Positions 10,724-20,709 are shown, counted from the first letter of the stretch. The stretch is DNA of 64,000 nt from Nostoc sp. T09 (GCF_002154695.1 NZ_MTAV01000044.1:1-64000), one strand, 5' to 3'. The notes: generated from the letters alone by a model not told the origin. Made by a program: numbers and translations.

Positions 10724-12841
10724 ATGAATAGGTTTCAATCTTCCTTTGGTAAGCGCAAACAAAATAAATTAGTTCGTTTTGCTGGATCTGTTGTTGCATC
10801 ATTAGCAATAGCTGGTAGTGTTAATTATGCTAATGCTGCTAAGGCAACAACCGTAAGAACACTTACAACAAACGAAATCGCCTCAGTTTCAGTCCAACCT
10901 GCGCAGCAACAACCCGTTATTGCTCAGTTACCAACCAGTACTACTCAATACCAGGCAATGCAATTGGTGCCTGGGGGAGTAATCCCAATTATTATTTTGG
11001 GGGGTGTGATCGTATTTGTCCCCCTATTCTTTGGTGGTTTGGTAGTGATTGGGGAACGGGAAGTTGGCATTGTAGTCAGGAAATTTACCCTCTCCGGGCG
11101 TGGACTGCCGGCAGGACGGTTGATTGCCCTGAATGGTGAAGCAGGTTTGCAAGCAGATACTCTGGCTCCTGGTTGGCATTGGGGTTATTGGCCTTGGCAG
11201 TACTCAGTTCGCAAAGAACAGGTAGTCGTTGTGCCTCAAGGTGAAATTGCCCTGATTGTAGCGGCAGATGGCGCATCCAACCCGCCAGAACGCATCCTCG
11301 GTAAAATTGTCGATTGCGACAACTTTCAAGATGCTCGAAAATTCCTTACCCACGGTGGGGAAAAAGGTCGTCAAATGGGTTTTTTGACGGCTGGTACTTA
11401 CCGCATCAATACCGCTTTGTTTAAAGTGCTTATGGCATCAAATGCCACGGCTCATGGCATGAATCCAGAACAGTTGCGGGTATATAGCCTACCATCTGAC
11501 AAAGTTGGTATCGTTACTACCTTAGATGGTCTGCCAATTCCCGGTGGTGAAATTGCTGGGCCGACAATCGCGGGACACGACAACTTTCAGAACGGACAGA
11601 AATTCATTGATGCAGGTGGACGCAGAGGCTTACAAGAGCAGATTTTACTCTCTGGTTCTTGGAACTTGAATCCTTGGTTTGTGCAGGTTGAACAAGTACC
11701 AATGACAGAAATTCCCATAGGCTATGTGGGCGTGGTCATTTCTTTCGTAGGTAAAGCCCAAGAAGATGTCAGTGGTGCCGCCTTCACCCACGGTAACTTA
11801 GTGAACCAAGGACATAAGGGTGTATGGGTTGAACCACTTTATCCTGGTAAGCATCCACTCAATTCCCGAATTATGAAGATTGAATTGGTGCCAACGACCA
11901 ACATAGTTTTAAACTGGTCAGGTCGTACCGAACGCCACAGTTATGATGCTCAACTAGCCTCTCTGACAGTGCGATCGCGTGATGGGTTTGCCTTCGATTT
12001 GGAAGTAGCGCAAATTATCCACGTCGGTGCTTTAGATGCCCCGAAGGTGATTTCCCGCGTTGGTTCTATGCAAAATTTAGTAGACCATGTATTAGAACCC
12101 ACTATTGGTAACTATTTCCGTAACTCTGCCCAAAACTGTACTGTCTTAGACTTTCTAACTGCTCGGAGTGAACGCCAAGTTGAAGCTGCGGACTATATTA
12201 AGGTAGCGCTACGAGCTTACGATGTACAAGCAATAGACACTTTAATTGGCGATATTCAGCCACCGGCGACTCTAATGCAGACACAGACCGACCGGAAAAT
12301 TGCTGAAGAACAGCGTAAGACTTATGAAGTACAACAAGCAGCGCAAACTCAACGACAACAACTTGTCCGGGAAACAGCACTGGCTGATATCCAACAAGAA
12401 ATGGTGAAATCAGAGCAGAGTGTCCATATTGCCGATTTGAAAGCGCAAGCCCAAATTAAACAGGCGAATGGTGAAGCTGAAGGTACAAAATTGCGGGCAA
12501 TGGCTGAGGCGGAAGGTATTCGCGCCACAGGTAATGCTAAAGCTGAAACCTACCGCACTGGTGTGGAAGCTTTGGGGCCACAAGGTTATACAGCCATGCA
12601 ACTGATGCAAATAATCGGCGATCGCAATGTCCGCCTAATTCCAGATATCCTTGTTGGTGGTAGCAATGGCAGCACTAATGGTTTAGTGGATGGGCTATTA
12701 TCAATGATTTTATGGAATCAAACTGGCAAGCAAGGTGAAGCTTTACCAACACCATTGCATCCGCAACCAATCGTGAAAACTCAACCAAACGGACAAAGCA
12801 GTATTCCGCCAATAGTTGTTGATTTTCCTGTAGATAAGTAA
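10724..12841 (+). CDS. SPFH/band 7 domain protein (flotillin-like)
   Basis: A 705-residue membrane scaffold-type protein from ATG 10724. The N-terminus has a basic stretch and a hydrophobic stretch (about 22-38), and a second, stronger membrane segment lies near residues 80-112 (GGVIPIIILGGVIVFVPLFF). Band 7/SPFH sequence follows, then a long charged helix rich in Ala, Gln and Glu (about 515-625; coiled coil) and a low-complexity tail. Two related segments, near 186-235 and 271-322, share DNFQ, KF and GGxxGxQ motifs and look like an internal duplication. SPFH proteins organise membrane microdomains; the exact partner is unknown. Monocistronic. Confidence 0.85.
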   Translation: MNRFQSSFGKRKQNKLVRFAGSVVASLAIAGSVNYANAAKATTVRTLTTNEIASVSVQPAQQQPVIAQLPTSTTQYQAMQLVPGGVIPIIILGGVIVFVPLFFGGLVVIGEREVGIVVRKFTLSGRGLPAGRLIALNGEAGLQADTLAPGWHWGYWPWQYSVRKEQVVVVPQGEIALIVAADGASNPPERILGKIVDCDNFQDARKFLTHGGEKGRQMGFLTAGTYRINTALFKVLMASNATAHGMNPEQLRVYSLPSDKVGIVTTLDGLPIPGGEIAGPTIAGHDNFQNGQKFIDAGGRRGLQEQILLSGSWNLNPWFVQVEQVPMTEIPIGYVGVVISFVGKAQEDVSGAAFTHGNLVNQGHKGVWVEPLYPGKHPLNSRIMKIELVPTTNIVLNWSGRTERHSYDAQLASLTVRSRDGFAFDLEVAQIIHVGALDAPKVISRVGSMQNLVDHVLEPTIGNYFRNSAQNCTVLDFLTARSERQVEAADYIKVALRAYDVQAIDTLIGDIQPPATLMQTQTDRKIAEEQRKTYEVQQAAQTQRQQLVRETALADIQQEMVKSEQSVHIADLKAQAQIKQANGEAEGTKLRAMAEAEGIRATGNAKAETYRTGVEALGPQGYTAMQLMQIIGDRNVRLIPDILVGGSNGSTNGLVDGLLSMILWNQTGKQGEALPTPLHPQPIVKTQPNGQSSIPPIVVDFPVDK

Positions 12842-12871
12842 AATTATTAAAACGTATTAGTTTTTAGGTAG

Positions 12872-12908
12872 TCAGCACTTTAGCGCTCAAGAATTTCTAA
12901 AGTGCTGA
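12872..12908 (+). terminator. Perfect 12-bp stem-loop after the SPFH gene
   Basis: TCAGCACTTTAG (12872-12883) and CTAAAGTGCTGA (12897-12908) form a perfect 12-bp stem with a 13-base loop, 31 bases after the stop codon. There is no T-run after it. It probably protects or ends the SPFH transcript; it directly abuts an inverted-repeat arm. Confidence 0.5.
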
Positions 12909-13801
12909 TACTAATTCGATATGAAGTATTTTTTGTACCTTTGATTGAAACTTTCATACCGTTAATCAGCAATGTCTTAAAATTACTACTCTTGAGAATT
13001 CTCAAATAGAGATTTTAGATTATGTTTACCACTAACAACTCTGTTAATTGCGATCGCTAGTTTTTTCCATATATATAGTAATGAATTTTAAGCACAGGAG
13101 AGTATCAACCTAACAGCCCTACTCCTGTGCTGAATCAGAAATTTGTCCCCTAACCCAAGTGCGAAAAGCACGGGTTGTAGTGATTTCTCCATTCTGTTTA
13201 CTCTCTTGAATAAATCGAGGCATTTCCCTCACTGCTACAGGCGTAAAGGTGGGGCTAACTTGGACTTCTAAATATTGCCCACTTTCTAGTTTGTAAATCC
13301 GCAACACACTGCCGTTGTAGCGCCAAAATTCGGGAATTCCAATTGCAGCATAAAGCTGCAACTTGTCTATTTTAGGCCTGGAGTATTCGACCTCTAAAAC
13401 AAGGTCTGGCGGTGGGTCGGTTGACAAGTCTATATTTTCTTTGCCTCTAACTAAAAACTCATTTTGAATGTAGTAGCTGCTATCAGGCTCTCCTCCACGT
13501 TCTAAATCATCCCGTGTTAATGTTAGAGAGCCAGCCCGTTTAATCTCCAATCCCAACTCTTCGCATAGTACCACTACTAAGCCTTCAATTAGGCGGTTTG
13601 AGTTTTCGTGTGGCATGAGTGGAGTCATAATTTCTATTGTGCCATTGTCATAAGCCAGTCTATTTTTGCGTTCTGAACCCATCTCAGCCAGCATAGTTTT
13701 GAATGTCTGCCAGCTGATGTTCTCAAGTAAGACTCTCGTTTCTGCGGGTGTTGCGGTGGTCACCATTGTTTAATAAAGCTACTGTTATATCGAATTAGTA
13801 T
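12908..13801. repeat. 15-bp perfect inverted repeats bracketing the Uma2 gene
   Basis: ATACTAATTCGATAT at 12908-12922 is repeated exactly in inverted orientation at 13787-13801. The 894-base segment between holds only the Uma2 gene and about 200 bases of flank. I see no clear target-site duplication outside the arms. The arrangement resembles a small mobile element but could be two copies of a dispersed repeat. Confidence 0.6.
13119..13766 (-). CDS. Uma2-family PD-(D/E)XK nuclease-like protein (DUF820)
   Basis: A 215-residue protein with the Uma2 signature: an early glutamate-rich helix, MPHENSN, the core PPDLVLEVEYS with the catalytic-type D and E, the following K in KIDKLQLYAAIGIPEFW, and a C-terminal beta-rich tail. 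The family belongs to the restriction-endonuclease fold and is greatly expanded in cyanobacteria, but its targets are unknown. ATG start. The gene stands alone between perfect 15-bp inverted repeats, which suggests it moved as a unit. Confidence 0.88.
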   Translation of the reverse strand: MVTTATPAETRVLLENISWQTFKTMLAEMGSERKNRLAYDNGTIEIMTPLMPHENSNRLIEGLVVVLCEELGLEIKRAGSLTLTRDDLERGGEPDSSYYIQNEFLVRGKENIDLSTDPPPDLVLEVEYSRPKIDKLQLYAAIGIPEFWRYNGSVLRIYKLESGQYLEVQVSPTFTPVAVREMPRFIQESKQNGEITTTRAFRTWVRGQISDSAQE

Positions 13802-13852
13802 TACTACATTTATGTTAGATCTAATCTGGCTGATAACTCTGGCAGGGAAATT

Positions 13853-15646
13853 TTGCTAATACAAAATCGTTATCGTGTACTCCAGCTAATTGGTAAAGGG
13901 GGCTTCTGCAAAACCTACCTCGCTGTAGATGAGAATCAATTTCCCCCAGTTCCTTGTGTAATTCAACAATCATCCTCCCAAAATCAAACACCAGAAAGCT
14001 TTGTACAAAAAGCACAACAGCTAAATCTACTAGGCCAGCATCCTCAAATTCCTGCTTTACTGGGGCACTTTCAGGATGATCAACACTGCTACTTAATACA
14101 GGAGTTTATCGCAGGTAGTAATTTAGCTACCATATTAGAAGATGAAGGAGCTTTCAGTGAAAATCAAATTTGGCAACTTTTAGTAGATATATTACCAGTT
14201 TTGAAATTTATCCACGATCGCAACATTATTCACCGCGATATTAAACCAGAAAATATTATCCGTACAGCCACTGGAGAGTTAGTCTTAGTTGATTATGCTG
14301 TGGCTCAACTTGTTAGCGTAATTGACCAGTTTCGCAGTAAAGACTGCATCGGCAGCCCAGAATATATCGCACCAGAACAAGCAAAAGGAAAAGCAGTTTT
14401 TGCTAGCGATCTTTATAGTTTAGGTATCACTTGCATTTACCTAATGACCCAGATTTCGCCCTTTGATTTATATGATGTTGCTAATGATTGCTGGGTCTGG
14501 CAAGAGTATCTTAATATCAACTTAAATCAGCGCCTTACACAAATTCTCAGCAAACTGCTGCAAAAGTCCATCAGCCAACGCTTTCAATCAGTCGGTGGAG
14601 TCATGCTAGCAATGGGGATTGCAGATACACCCATTCATCAGCATTTATCTACGTCTATCAGCGGTGCAAAATTCCCCACTCCTCTGTGGCAATGCCTACA
14701 TACATTAAGCAGTCTTCCTAGCGTATCTACGGGGATAAACTGTGTTAGTTTTAGCCCAGATAGCAAAACATTAGCTAGTGGTGATGACAAAATCATCAGA
14801 TTGTGGGATTTAAATACTCAAAAAATCTTAGCTACCCTATCAGGGCATTCCCAAGCAGTAAAATCACTAGCCTACAGTCCTGATGGCAAGATATTGGCAA
14901 CGGCTAGTGACGATAATACTATTAAATTATGGGATCTCAATCAATTCCAGGAAATCTGCACCTTAGTTGGACACTCACACGCGGTAAAATCAGTAGCTTT
15001 CAGTCCCGATGGGCAGATTATCGCTAGTGGTAGTTGGGATAAAACAATTAAACTCTGGGATGTAAATACTGGCAAAGCAATTTGTACCCTTACTGGTCAT
15101 CGCTTACAGGTGAATTCAGTTGCGTTTAGTCTGCAAGGACAGCTTTTAGCCAGCGCTAGTTTTGACCGCACGATTTGCTTGTGGCAATTACCTACTACTG
15201 AGGTGTTGTTAAAATATAACGAAGCAACAGGAGAATTTAAAAACCGCCCAGATTGCACCTTGTTAGGCACCTTTTCAGGTCATGCATGGGCGGTTTTAAC
15301 GATCGCTTTTAGTCCCGATGGGAAAATTTTGGCGACGGGTAGCGACGATAACACTATTAAATTATGGGAGGTAAACACTGGTCAGGTAATTACCACACTG
15401 TTAGGCCATTCTTGGTCTGTCGTAGCAGTGACGTTCACGGCTGATGGCACAATGCTGATTAGTGCTAGTCGCGATCGCACTGTTAAACTTTGGAAAGTTA
15501 GCACAGCAGAAGAAATTGCTACTCTTTCTGGCCATGCAGACTCTGTATCTACCGTTGCTGTTAGCCCTGATGCGCAACTGATTGCTAGTGGCAGCAGGGA
15601 CAAGACCATCAAACTGTGGCAACTTGTAGAACAGCAGGGAGACTAA
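13853..15646 (+). CDS. Ser/Thr kinase-like protein with seven WD40 repeats; kinase motifs degenerate
   Basis: A 597-residue cytoplasmic protein: kinase-like domain (about 1-260) and a complete seven-blade WD40 propeller (about 285-595; repeats of the form [10 protein letters not shown]...IKLWD). The glycine loop GKGGFCKTY (14-22), HRD (127-129) and APE are present. However, the lysine of the VxIK position is Gln38 (CVIQQ), and the DFG motif reads DYA (147-149). Catalysis may therefore be weak or absent, making it a candidate pseudokinase scaffold. The start is TTG at 13853 with AGGGA just upstream; no ATG fits in this frame. Monocistronic. Confidence 0.88.
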   Translation: MLIQNRYRVLQLIGKGGFCKTYLAVDENQFPPVPCVIQQSSSQNQTPESFVQKAQQLNLLGQHPQIPALLGHFQDDQHCYLIQEFIAGSNLATILEDEGAFSENQIWQLLVDILPVLKFIHDRNIIHRDIKPENIIRTATGELVLVDYAVAQLVSVIDQFRSKDCIGSPEYIAPEQAKGKAVFASDLYSLGITCIYLMTQISPFDLYDVANDCWVWQEYLNINLNQRLTQILSKLLQKSISQRFQSVGGVMLAMGIADTPIHQHLSTSISGAKFPTPLWQCLHTLSSLPSVSTGINCVSFSPDSKTLASGDDKIIRLWDLNTQKILATLSGHSQAVKSLAYSPDGKILATASDDNTIKLWDLNQFQEICTLVGHSHAVKSVAFSPDGQIIASGSWDKTIKLWDVNTGKAICTLTGHRLQVNSVAFSLQGQLLASASFDRTICLWQLPTTEVLLKYNEATGEFKNRPDCTLLGTFSGHAWAVLTIAFSPDGKILATGSDDNTIKLWEVNTGQVITTLLGHSWSVVAVTFTADGTMLISASRDRTVKLWKVSTAEEIATLSGHADSVSTVAVSPDAQLIASGSRDKTIKLWQLVEQQGD

Positions 15647-15656
15647 TTGGGAAATT

Positions 15657-15956
15657 TCAAGCGCTACCTGTAAAGGCAACTTCAGGAAATTTCAACTGCG
15701 CTTCTGCCATTGGACGGTTTCTGCCTTCCTCTTGCCAGTAGTTAATTACTTCTGTGGCTTTATTGAGTAACTCAACCCGATCCAAATCGCTAATCCAGTG
15801 TTTAGACTCCAGTTCCTTCTTTAACTCTTCCCAAGCATCATTTCTGGGCCAGAAAAAGTACTTGGTTAGAGGACTTGTGCCTTTGCCTACAATTTGATCG
15901 ACAGCAAGAGCAACGTTCTCGTCTAACCACAGAATTTTTAAAATAAACTTGGTCAA
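15657..15956 (-). CDS. Ribosomal protein PSRP-3 / Ycf65
   Basis: A 99-residue protein of the 30S subunit found only in cyanobacteria and plastids. The sequence [36 protein letters not shown] and [13 protein letters not shown] is characteristic. The start is TTG at 15956, supported by a strong GGAGG five bases upstream; no ATG is available. It converges on the kinase-WD40 gene with 10 bases between stop codons. Confidence 0.92.
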   Translation of the reverse strand: MTKFILKILWLDENVALAVDQIVGKGTSPLTKYFFWPRNDAWEELKKELESKHWISDLDRVELLNKATEVINYWQEEGRNRPMAEAQLKFPEVAFTGSA

Positions 15957-16107
15957 TCAAACCTCCGGGGAATATCCAAGCATTACTTACTAAGTTCGCG
16001 ATCGCTTATTTTAACGCAATACCTCACCACATGGCTAAAGAGTGATTGCTAATTAGCAGCCAGGATTAGATAATGAGCTTTTTTGAGTTTTCAATCTATA
16101 CCATCTT

Positions 16108-16905
16108 ATGACAGAACAACTTTCACCAAAAGCGATCGCAGTCTTCGATATTGACGGCGTTATTCGCGATGTTAGTGGTTCCTATCGTCGCGCGATCGCA
16201 GATACTGTCGAGTATTTTACCAATCAAGCTTATCGTCCGACACCATTAGATATTGACCAGTTGAAATCCGAAGGTATCTGGAATAACGATTGGGAAGCAT
16301 CCCAAGAATTAATTTACCGTTACTTTCAATCTCAAGGACAGCCCCGCGCACAATTACAACTTGACTACAACACTATTGTTGGTTTTTTTCAATCCCGTTA
16401 CCGAGGTACAGACCCCGAAAATTTCACCGGGTATATCTGTAATGAACCCTTATTATTACAACCTAGCTACTTAGAACAACTTACACAAGCTGGAATTGCT
16501 TGGGGATTCTTCAGCGGTGCAACGCGTGGTTCGGCTAACTATGTCTTAGAAAAACGCCTAGGCTTACAGTCTCCAGTTTTGATTGCGATGGAGGATGCAC
16601 CAGGTAAACCAGACCCTACAGGACTTTTTGCAATTGTTCAAATCCTGGAAAATGGGTGTATGAATTTATCAACTGTATTATATGTAGGGGATACGGTAGC
16701 TGATATGTATACAGTTGAGAAAGCACGAAATTTGCACCCGCAGCGTATTTGGATTGGTGTAGGCGTTTTACCACCTCACGTGCTGGAAACAGCAGCCCGT
16801 CGTAATGCTTATGCTGAAACACTAAAAAAAGCGGGAGCAACAGTAGTTTTGAGCAACGTGGAGGAATTAACCCCAGGACAGATTCAGGAATTGGTAAAAT
16901 CTTGA
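16108..16905 (+). CDS. HAD-superfamily hydrolase (TIGR01548-like)
   Basis: A 265-residue HAD-type phosphatase-like protein. Motif I is FDIDGVIRD (residues 13-21), with both aspartates intact; motif II is FSGAT (about 135-139); motif III lysine lies in GKPDPTG, and motif IV in YVGDTVADM. The sequence resembles the TIGR01548 subfamily, common in cyanobacteria and sometimes annotated near imidazoleglycerol-phosphate functions; the true substrate is unknown. ATG start. Monocistronic. Confidence 0.85.
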   Translation: MTEQLSPKAIAVFDIDGVIRDVSGSYRRAIADTVEYFTNQAYRPTPLDIDQLKSEGIWNNDWEASQELIYRYFQSQGQPRAQLQLDYNTIVGFFQSRYRGTDPENFTGYICNEPLLLQPSYLEQLTQAGIAWGFFSGATRGSANYVLEKRLGLQSPVLIAMEDAPGKPDPTGLFAIVQILENGCMNLSTVLYVGDTVADMYTVEKARNLHPQRIWIGVGVLPPHVLETAARRNAYAETLKKAGATVVLSNVEELTPGQIQELVKS

Positions 16906-17005
16906 TCTGAAAGATGGGTGCGATCGCCCATTACTTCTTAAAATAAACTACTGGGCAGCATTTACCTGTATGCAAAGCATTAAGTATTGATACTTCCCTA
17001 AGAAA

Positions 17006-17812
17006 TCATTGGAGTTTCAAAAACTTATCCAAGGCTGCTACCAAGCTAGGCGGCCAACGGCGAGTATTTGTTACCCAGTTGATATCTTTGTAACGGCTAT
17101 CCAATCCGACGGCTGCTACCCAGTTACTTTCGGCTTCGCCTTTTTGTCCCCCCACCCAGTATGCAGCTGTCAAAGCAGCACGCACATCGGCAAAGTTAGG
17201 ATATTTGCGGGTGATGTTTCGCAATTCGCGGATGGCTTGGTCAGTTTGACCTGTTTCATAAAGCGCAACAGCATAGTTAGCGCGAGCAAAGGCGAAATTT
17301 GGAGCAATTTCAAAGGATTTTTTGTAATCAGTGATCGCATCTTCCCATTTTCCCAAACCTGCTTTGGCATTGCCGCGATTGTTATAAGCCATCGCATCCT
17401 TGGGATCTAGCTCTAGGACATGATTATAATCTGCGATCGCATCTTCCCATTTTCCCAACCCTTCTAAGGCTGTACCGCGATTTAAATAAGGATCGGTGAC
17501 GTTCGGGGCAAGCTCTACGGCTTTGTTGTAATCGGTCAGTGCTGCTTGTAACTTGTTCTGGCTTACCCTAGAATTGCCGCGATTACTCCATGCACCAGCA
17601 TTGGTAGGAAATTGCTCAATTATCTGTGTCCAGTAACTTTCAGCTGTGGCAAAATCACCCTGATTGGTAGCCGCAAAGGCTTTATTCGCCAACTCATCCC
17701 CTTGTTGTAACTGCTCTTGAGTCACGCTCGGAGGTTGGGATAGTGCCATGACTGGTGTACCCCAGCCAAACACAAGCAACAGACTGAGAAAAATACTAAT
17801 TAACTTAATCAT
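17006..17812 (-). CDS. Exported TPR protein, probably lumenal or periplasmic
   Basis: A 268-residue protein with an N-terminal signal peptide (MIKLISIFLSLLLVFGWG, cleavage probably after VMA at about 23) and at least four tetratricopeptide repeats between about 35 and 205, such as AWSNRGNSRVSQNKLQAALT and AYNNRGNAKAGLGKWEDAIT. TPRs mediate protein-protein contacts. Related cyanobacterial and plant proteins are lumenal, but the partner is unknown. ATG start. Transcribed in the same direction as ruvB with 179 bases between them, filled by a palindromic element. Confidence 0.85.
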   Translation of the reverse strand: MIKLISIFLSLLLVFGWGTPVMALSQPPSVTQEQLQQGDELANKAFAATNQGDFATAESYWTQIIEQFPTNAGAWSNRGNSRVSQNKLQAALTDYNKAVELAPNVTDPYLNRGTALEGLGKWEDAIADYNHVLELDPKDAMAYNNRGNAKAGLGKWEDAITDYKKSFEIAPNFAFARANYAVALYETGQTDQAIRELRNITRKYPNFADVRAALTAAYWVGGQKGEAESNWVAAVGLDSRYKDINWVTNTRRWPPSLVAALDKFLKLQ

Positions 17813-17880
17813 CTGGCTTTACCTGTGTCTATCTGCGGTTGAATCTCACAATTTATCATGGCGAAAACTTTCGCAAGCAT

Positions 17881-17981
17881 CAAGGAGGAGAGCAGAAGAA
17901 GCTGGGGAACAGAACAAGAATAAATAGAATTTATTCTTGTGTCTCCTTGCCTCTGCGTCCCTGCATCTCCACGCCTCCTTG
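17881..17981. repeat. About 100-base nested palindromic element
   Basis: CAAGGAGG (17881-17888) and CCTCCTTG (17974-17981) are inverted ends, and inside lies a perfect hairpin ACAAGAATAAAT-AGA-ATTTATTCTTGT (17914-17940). The right half reads CTCCTTGCCTCTGCGTCCC, a common cyanobacterial intergenic repeat type. It lies between ruvB and the TPR gene and could work as a transcript end for ruvB. Confidence 0.6.
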
Positions 17982-17991
17982 TCTGGGATGA

Positions 17992-19095
17992 TTACAGCAA
18001 AGACAACTGTTCGTTAGGCGGCTTAAAACCCAAATGCTTGTATGCTGCGGTTGTCGCTGTTCTGCCACGGGGAGTCCGGCTTAAATAGCCAATCTGCATT
18101 AAATAAGGTTCGTATACTTCTTCAATAGTTTGGGTATCTTCACCTGTAGCGGCGGCTATTGTTTCTAATCCCACTGGACCACCATTAAATTGCTCAATAA
18201 TTACACTCAACATCTTGCGATCTGTCCAATCTAAACCGCATGGATCTACTTGGAATAGTTGCAATGCCTCGGCTGCAACACTTTCATTTATTTCTCCGGA
18301 TGTTTTAACTTCCGCATAATCACGTACTCGCTTCAGTAATCTATTAGCTATCCGTGGTGTTCCCCGCGATCGCCGAGCAATTTCTGTGGCTCCATCTTCT
18401 GTAATCGGAGTTTGGAGTAATTGAGCGGTTCTCAGTACAATTTTGCTCAGTTCGTCAACTTCATAGAATCGCAGTTTTTGCACTAAACCAAAGCGATCGC
18501 GTAGTGGTGAAGTTAAAGCGCCTACTCGAGTTGTGGCTCCCACTAGAGTAAATTTTGCCAGGGGTAAGCTTCTGATGCGAGCGCTGGAGCCTTTGCCAAT
18601 GGTAATATCTAGGCGATAATCTTCCATTGCGGGATAGAGAATTTCTTCCGTCATCCGCGAAAGCCGATGAATTTCATCCACAAATAGGATATCTCCTGGT
18701 TTTAAGTTCACCAGTAGCCCTACAATATCCCGTGGACGTTCTAGTGCTGGCGCACTGGTAATTTTGTAGTTAACCCCCATCTCCGATGCTAAAATCATTG
18801 CCATTGTGGTTTTACCCAATCCCGGCGGTCCGTATAGTAGCAAATGATCCAGCACTTCACCCCGTGACTTGGCAGCTTTGATGGCAATATCTAGCACATC
18901 CTTTAAGTCTTTCTGCCCTATGTAATCGGCAAATCGCTGCGGCCGAATACTTTCTTCTTGTTTACCTTGTTCATCAATCGCAGCTTCAGGTTGCAAAAGT
19001 TCTTCATCTACAGAAGCTTTCACTGACTCCTGAGACTGCTTTTTTGGTTGTCCATTGGGGTCTTGAGGCTGTTTTTTCGAGGAGATAATCGCCAT
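17992..19095 (-). CDS. ruvB: Holliday junction branch-migration helicase RuvB
   Basis: AAA+ motor that drives branch migration of Holliday junctions with RuvA during recombinational repair. The 367-residue protein has Walker A GPPGLGKT (89-96), Walker B DEIHR, the arginine-finger region GATTR, and the C-terminal winged helix ([16 protein letters not shown] is near-invariant). A roughly 45-residue polar N-terminal extension precedes the conserved [11 protein letters not shown]; such extensions are usual in cyanobacterial RuvB. ATG start. No ruvA or ruvC nearby, as is normal in this phylum. Confidence 0.97.
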   Translation of the reverse strand: MAIISSKKQPQDPNGQPKKQSQESVKASVDEELLQPEAAIDEQGKQEESIRPQRFADYIGQKDLKDVLDIAIKAAKSRGEVLDHLLLYGPPGLGKTTMAMILASEMGVNYKITSAPALERPRDIVGLLVNLKPGDILFVDEIHRLSRMTEEILYPAMEDYRLDITIGKGSSARIRSLPLAKFTLVGATTRVGALTSPLRDRFGLVQKLRFYEVDELSKIVLRTAQLLQTPITEDGATEIARRSRGTPRIANRLLKRVRDYAEVKTSGEINESVAAEALQLFQVDPCGLDWTDRKMLSVIIEQFNGGPVGLETIAAATGEDTQTIEEVYEPYLMQIGYLSRTPRGRTATTAAYKHLGFKPPNEQLSLL

Positions 19096-19129
19096 AATTC
19101 AGCTATCAACTTTGACTTGGGGACTGTGT

Positions 19130-19262
19130 GAGCGCTATTTTGATGAGTCCAGTCGGCGGTGTCGGTTTCCGTCCCGTCGCACTGGCGATCTTCGTAGCGG
19201 TAGCGACGTTCGCGTAGCGTCTCCCCTTGGGAGAAGGAGCGTCACCCGAAGGGCTACAAAAC
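19130..19262. repeat. Dispersed repeat block between ruvB and hisF
   Basis: The region reads as chained short repeats (CGTAGCGGTAGCGACGTTCG, CGTAGCGTCTCCCC, GGGAGAAGGAGCGTC) characteristic of Nostoc intergenic DNA. It creates an open frame (19112-19318) that is not a gene. Promoters for divergent ruvB and hisF must flank it. Confidence 0.6.
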
Positions 19263-19360
19263 TAGACATAAACAAGGCATACAAAGATTTTCGCTTGAGA
19301 ACACGCACGCCCATTTAAAATTTAAATTCCGGACAATTACCCAGGAGTAAAAAAATTATT

Positions 19361-20134
19361 ATGTTATCTAAAAGAATCTTACCGTGCTTAGATGTGAAGG
19401 CGGGACGGGTTGTAAAAGGAGTTAACTTTGTCAACCTGCAAGATGCAGGCGATCCGGTAGAACTGGCAAAGGTTTACAATGATGCCGGTGCTGATGAGTT
19501 AGTATTTCTGGATATTACCGCGACTCATGAAGACCGAGACACGATTATAGATGTAGTTTACCGGACTGCTGAACAGGTCTTTATTCCATTAACTGTCGGT
19601 GGTGGGATTCAATCCTTAGAAAATGTTAAAGGTTTGTTACGAGCAGGAGCAGACAAGGTTAGTATTAATTCTGCGGCAGTACGTGAACCAGACTTGATTA
19701 ATCGGGCAAGCGATCGCTTTGGTAATCAGTGCATAGTTGTTGCTATTGATGCTAGACGCAGAGTTGACCCAGGAAATCCAGGTTGGGATGTGTATGTGCG
19801 AGGTGGTAGAGAAAATACGGGCAAAGATGCCTTACTTTGGGCACAAGAAGTTGAAAAACGCGGAGCTGGAGAACTGTTGGTAACAAGTATGGATGCTGAT
19901 GGCACTCAAGCTGGTTATGATCTGGAATTGACAAAATCTATCGCTAATACTGTACAAATTCCTGTGATTGCTTCTGGTGGTGCTGGCAATTGCGAACATA
20001 TCCATGCTGCACTGACCGAAGGAAAAGCAGAAGCAGCATTACTTGCATCACTTTTACATTATGGGCAATTGAGCGTAGAACAAATCAAAAATTATTTGCG
20101 CGATCGCTCTGTGCCAGTAAGAATGCTTACCTAA
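19361..20134 (+). CDS. hisF: Imidazole glycerol phosphate synthase subunit HisF
   Basis: Cyclase subunit that, with the glutaminase HisH, converts PRFAR and ammonia to imidazole glycerol phosphate and AICAR in histidine biosynthesis. The 257-residue TIM barrel has the catalytic pair D11 ([13 protein letters not shown]) and D130 (VVAIDARR), and the phosphate-binding GGGI and ASGGAG loops. Length is typical. ATG start with CAGGAG upstream. Not in a his operon, as expected for cyanobacteria. Confidence 0.97.
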   Translation: MLSKRILPCLDVKAGRVVKGVNFVNLQDAGDPVELAKVYNDAGADELVFLDITATHEDRDTIIDVVYRTAEQVFIPLTVGGGIQSLENVKGLLRAGADKVSINSAAVREPDLINRASDRFGNQCIVVAIDARRRVDPGNPGWDVYVRGGRENTGKDALLWAQEVEKRGAGELLVTSMDADGTQAGYDLELTKSIANTVQIPVIASGGAGNCEHIHAALTEGKAEAALLASLLHYGQLSVEQIKNYLRDRSVPVRMLT

Positions 20135-20234
20135 ACTATTATTTCTCCTTATATGCACATCTATCCTAGGTCAGAGACGCTTTCCCAAAACAGTGTTAAT
20201 ATAAATTAACTAGTATGAATAAATATTAATAAAT

Positions 20235-20426
20235 ATGTTGATCCCTATTTTATTATTTGATGTAGCGCTGGTGGCTTGGTCACTGCACCTAATGGAGAAA
20301 GCCTTTGAGCACAAGGAATTCTCTTTGATGTTGGCAGGCACCTTAGTTGCCCTCGCTGCTGCGGCTATGTTAGTAGTTTACTTTTTAATGGGGCACTGTA
20401 TGAGCTACTTGCTGCAAGTATCTTAG
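20235..20426 (+). CDS. Small membrane protein, function unknown
   Basis: A 63-residue protein, ATG start, with two hydrophobic helices (about 2-20 and 33-55) and a short charged loop MEKAFEHKEF between. No recognised family. It is transcribed in the same direction as hisF, 100 bases downstream. Compositional regularity and a clean start suggest a real gene, but the support is modest. Confidence 0.55.
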   Translation: MLIPILLFDVALVAWSLHLMEKAFEHKEFSLMLAGTLVALAAAAMLVVYFLMGHCMSYLLQVS

Positions 20427-20540
20427 CAAAGTGCTGAGTGTTTAGTTCTGCACTACAGCAATCATGCTTTAAATTAATTAATGACATATTTATAATTGAC
20501 AAACTTTATTTTTTCAGGCATAATCAATAACGCATCTCAA

Positions 20541-20613
20541 GGGGTTATAGCTCAGTTGGTAGAGCGCTGCAATGGCATTGCAGAGGTCAGCGGTTCGAAC
20601 CCGCTTAGCTCCA
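20541..20613 (+). tRNA. tRNA-Ala (anticodon GGC)
   Basis: A 73-base cloverleaf: acceptor GGGGTTA pairs with TAGCTCC, the D arm is GCTC...GAGC, the anticodon arm CTGCA-ATGGCAT-TGCAG gives anticodon GGC, and the T arm is AGCGG-TTCGAAC-CCGCT. The discriminator base is A and CCA is not encoded. GGC reads GCC/GCU alanine codons. Confidence 0.95.
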
Positions 20614-20709
20614 CTTGTACATTAAATAATTGTTGTCAGTTTTAAAAAATTATTGTCCAATTTGACCAATCTAAAAGACATAAGTCACCTATTCTCTATT
20701 TCATAAAAT

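Noticed and set aside
19112-19318. Open frame of 68 codons between ruvB and hisF
   Set aside because: It runs through a dispersed repeat block, is Arg/Ser-rich and has no ribosome site or family resemblance.
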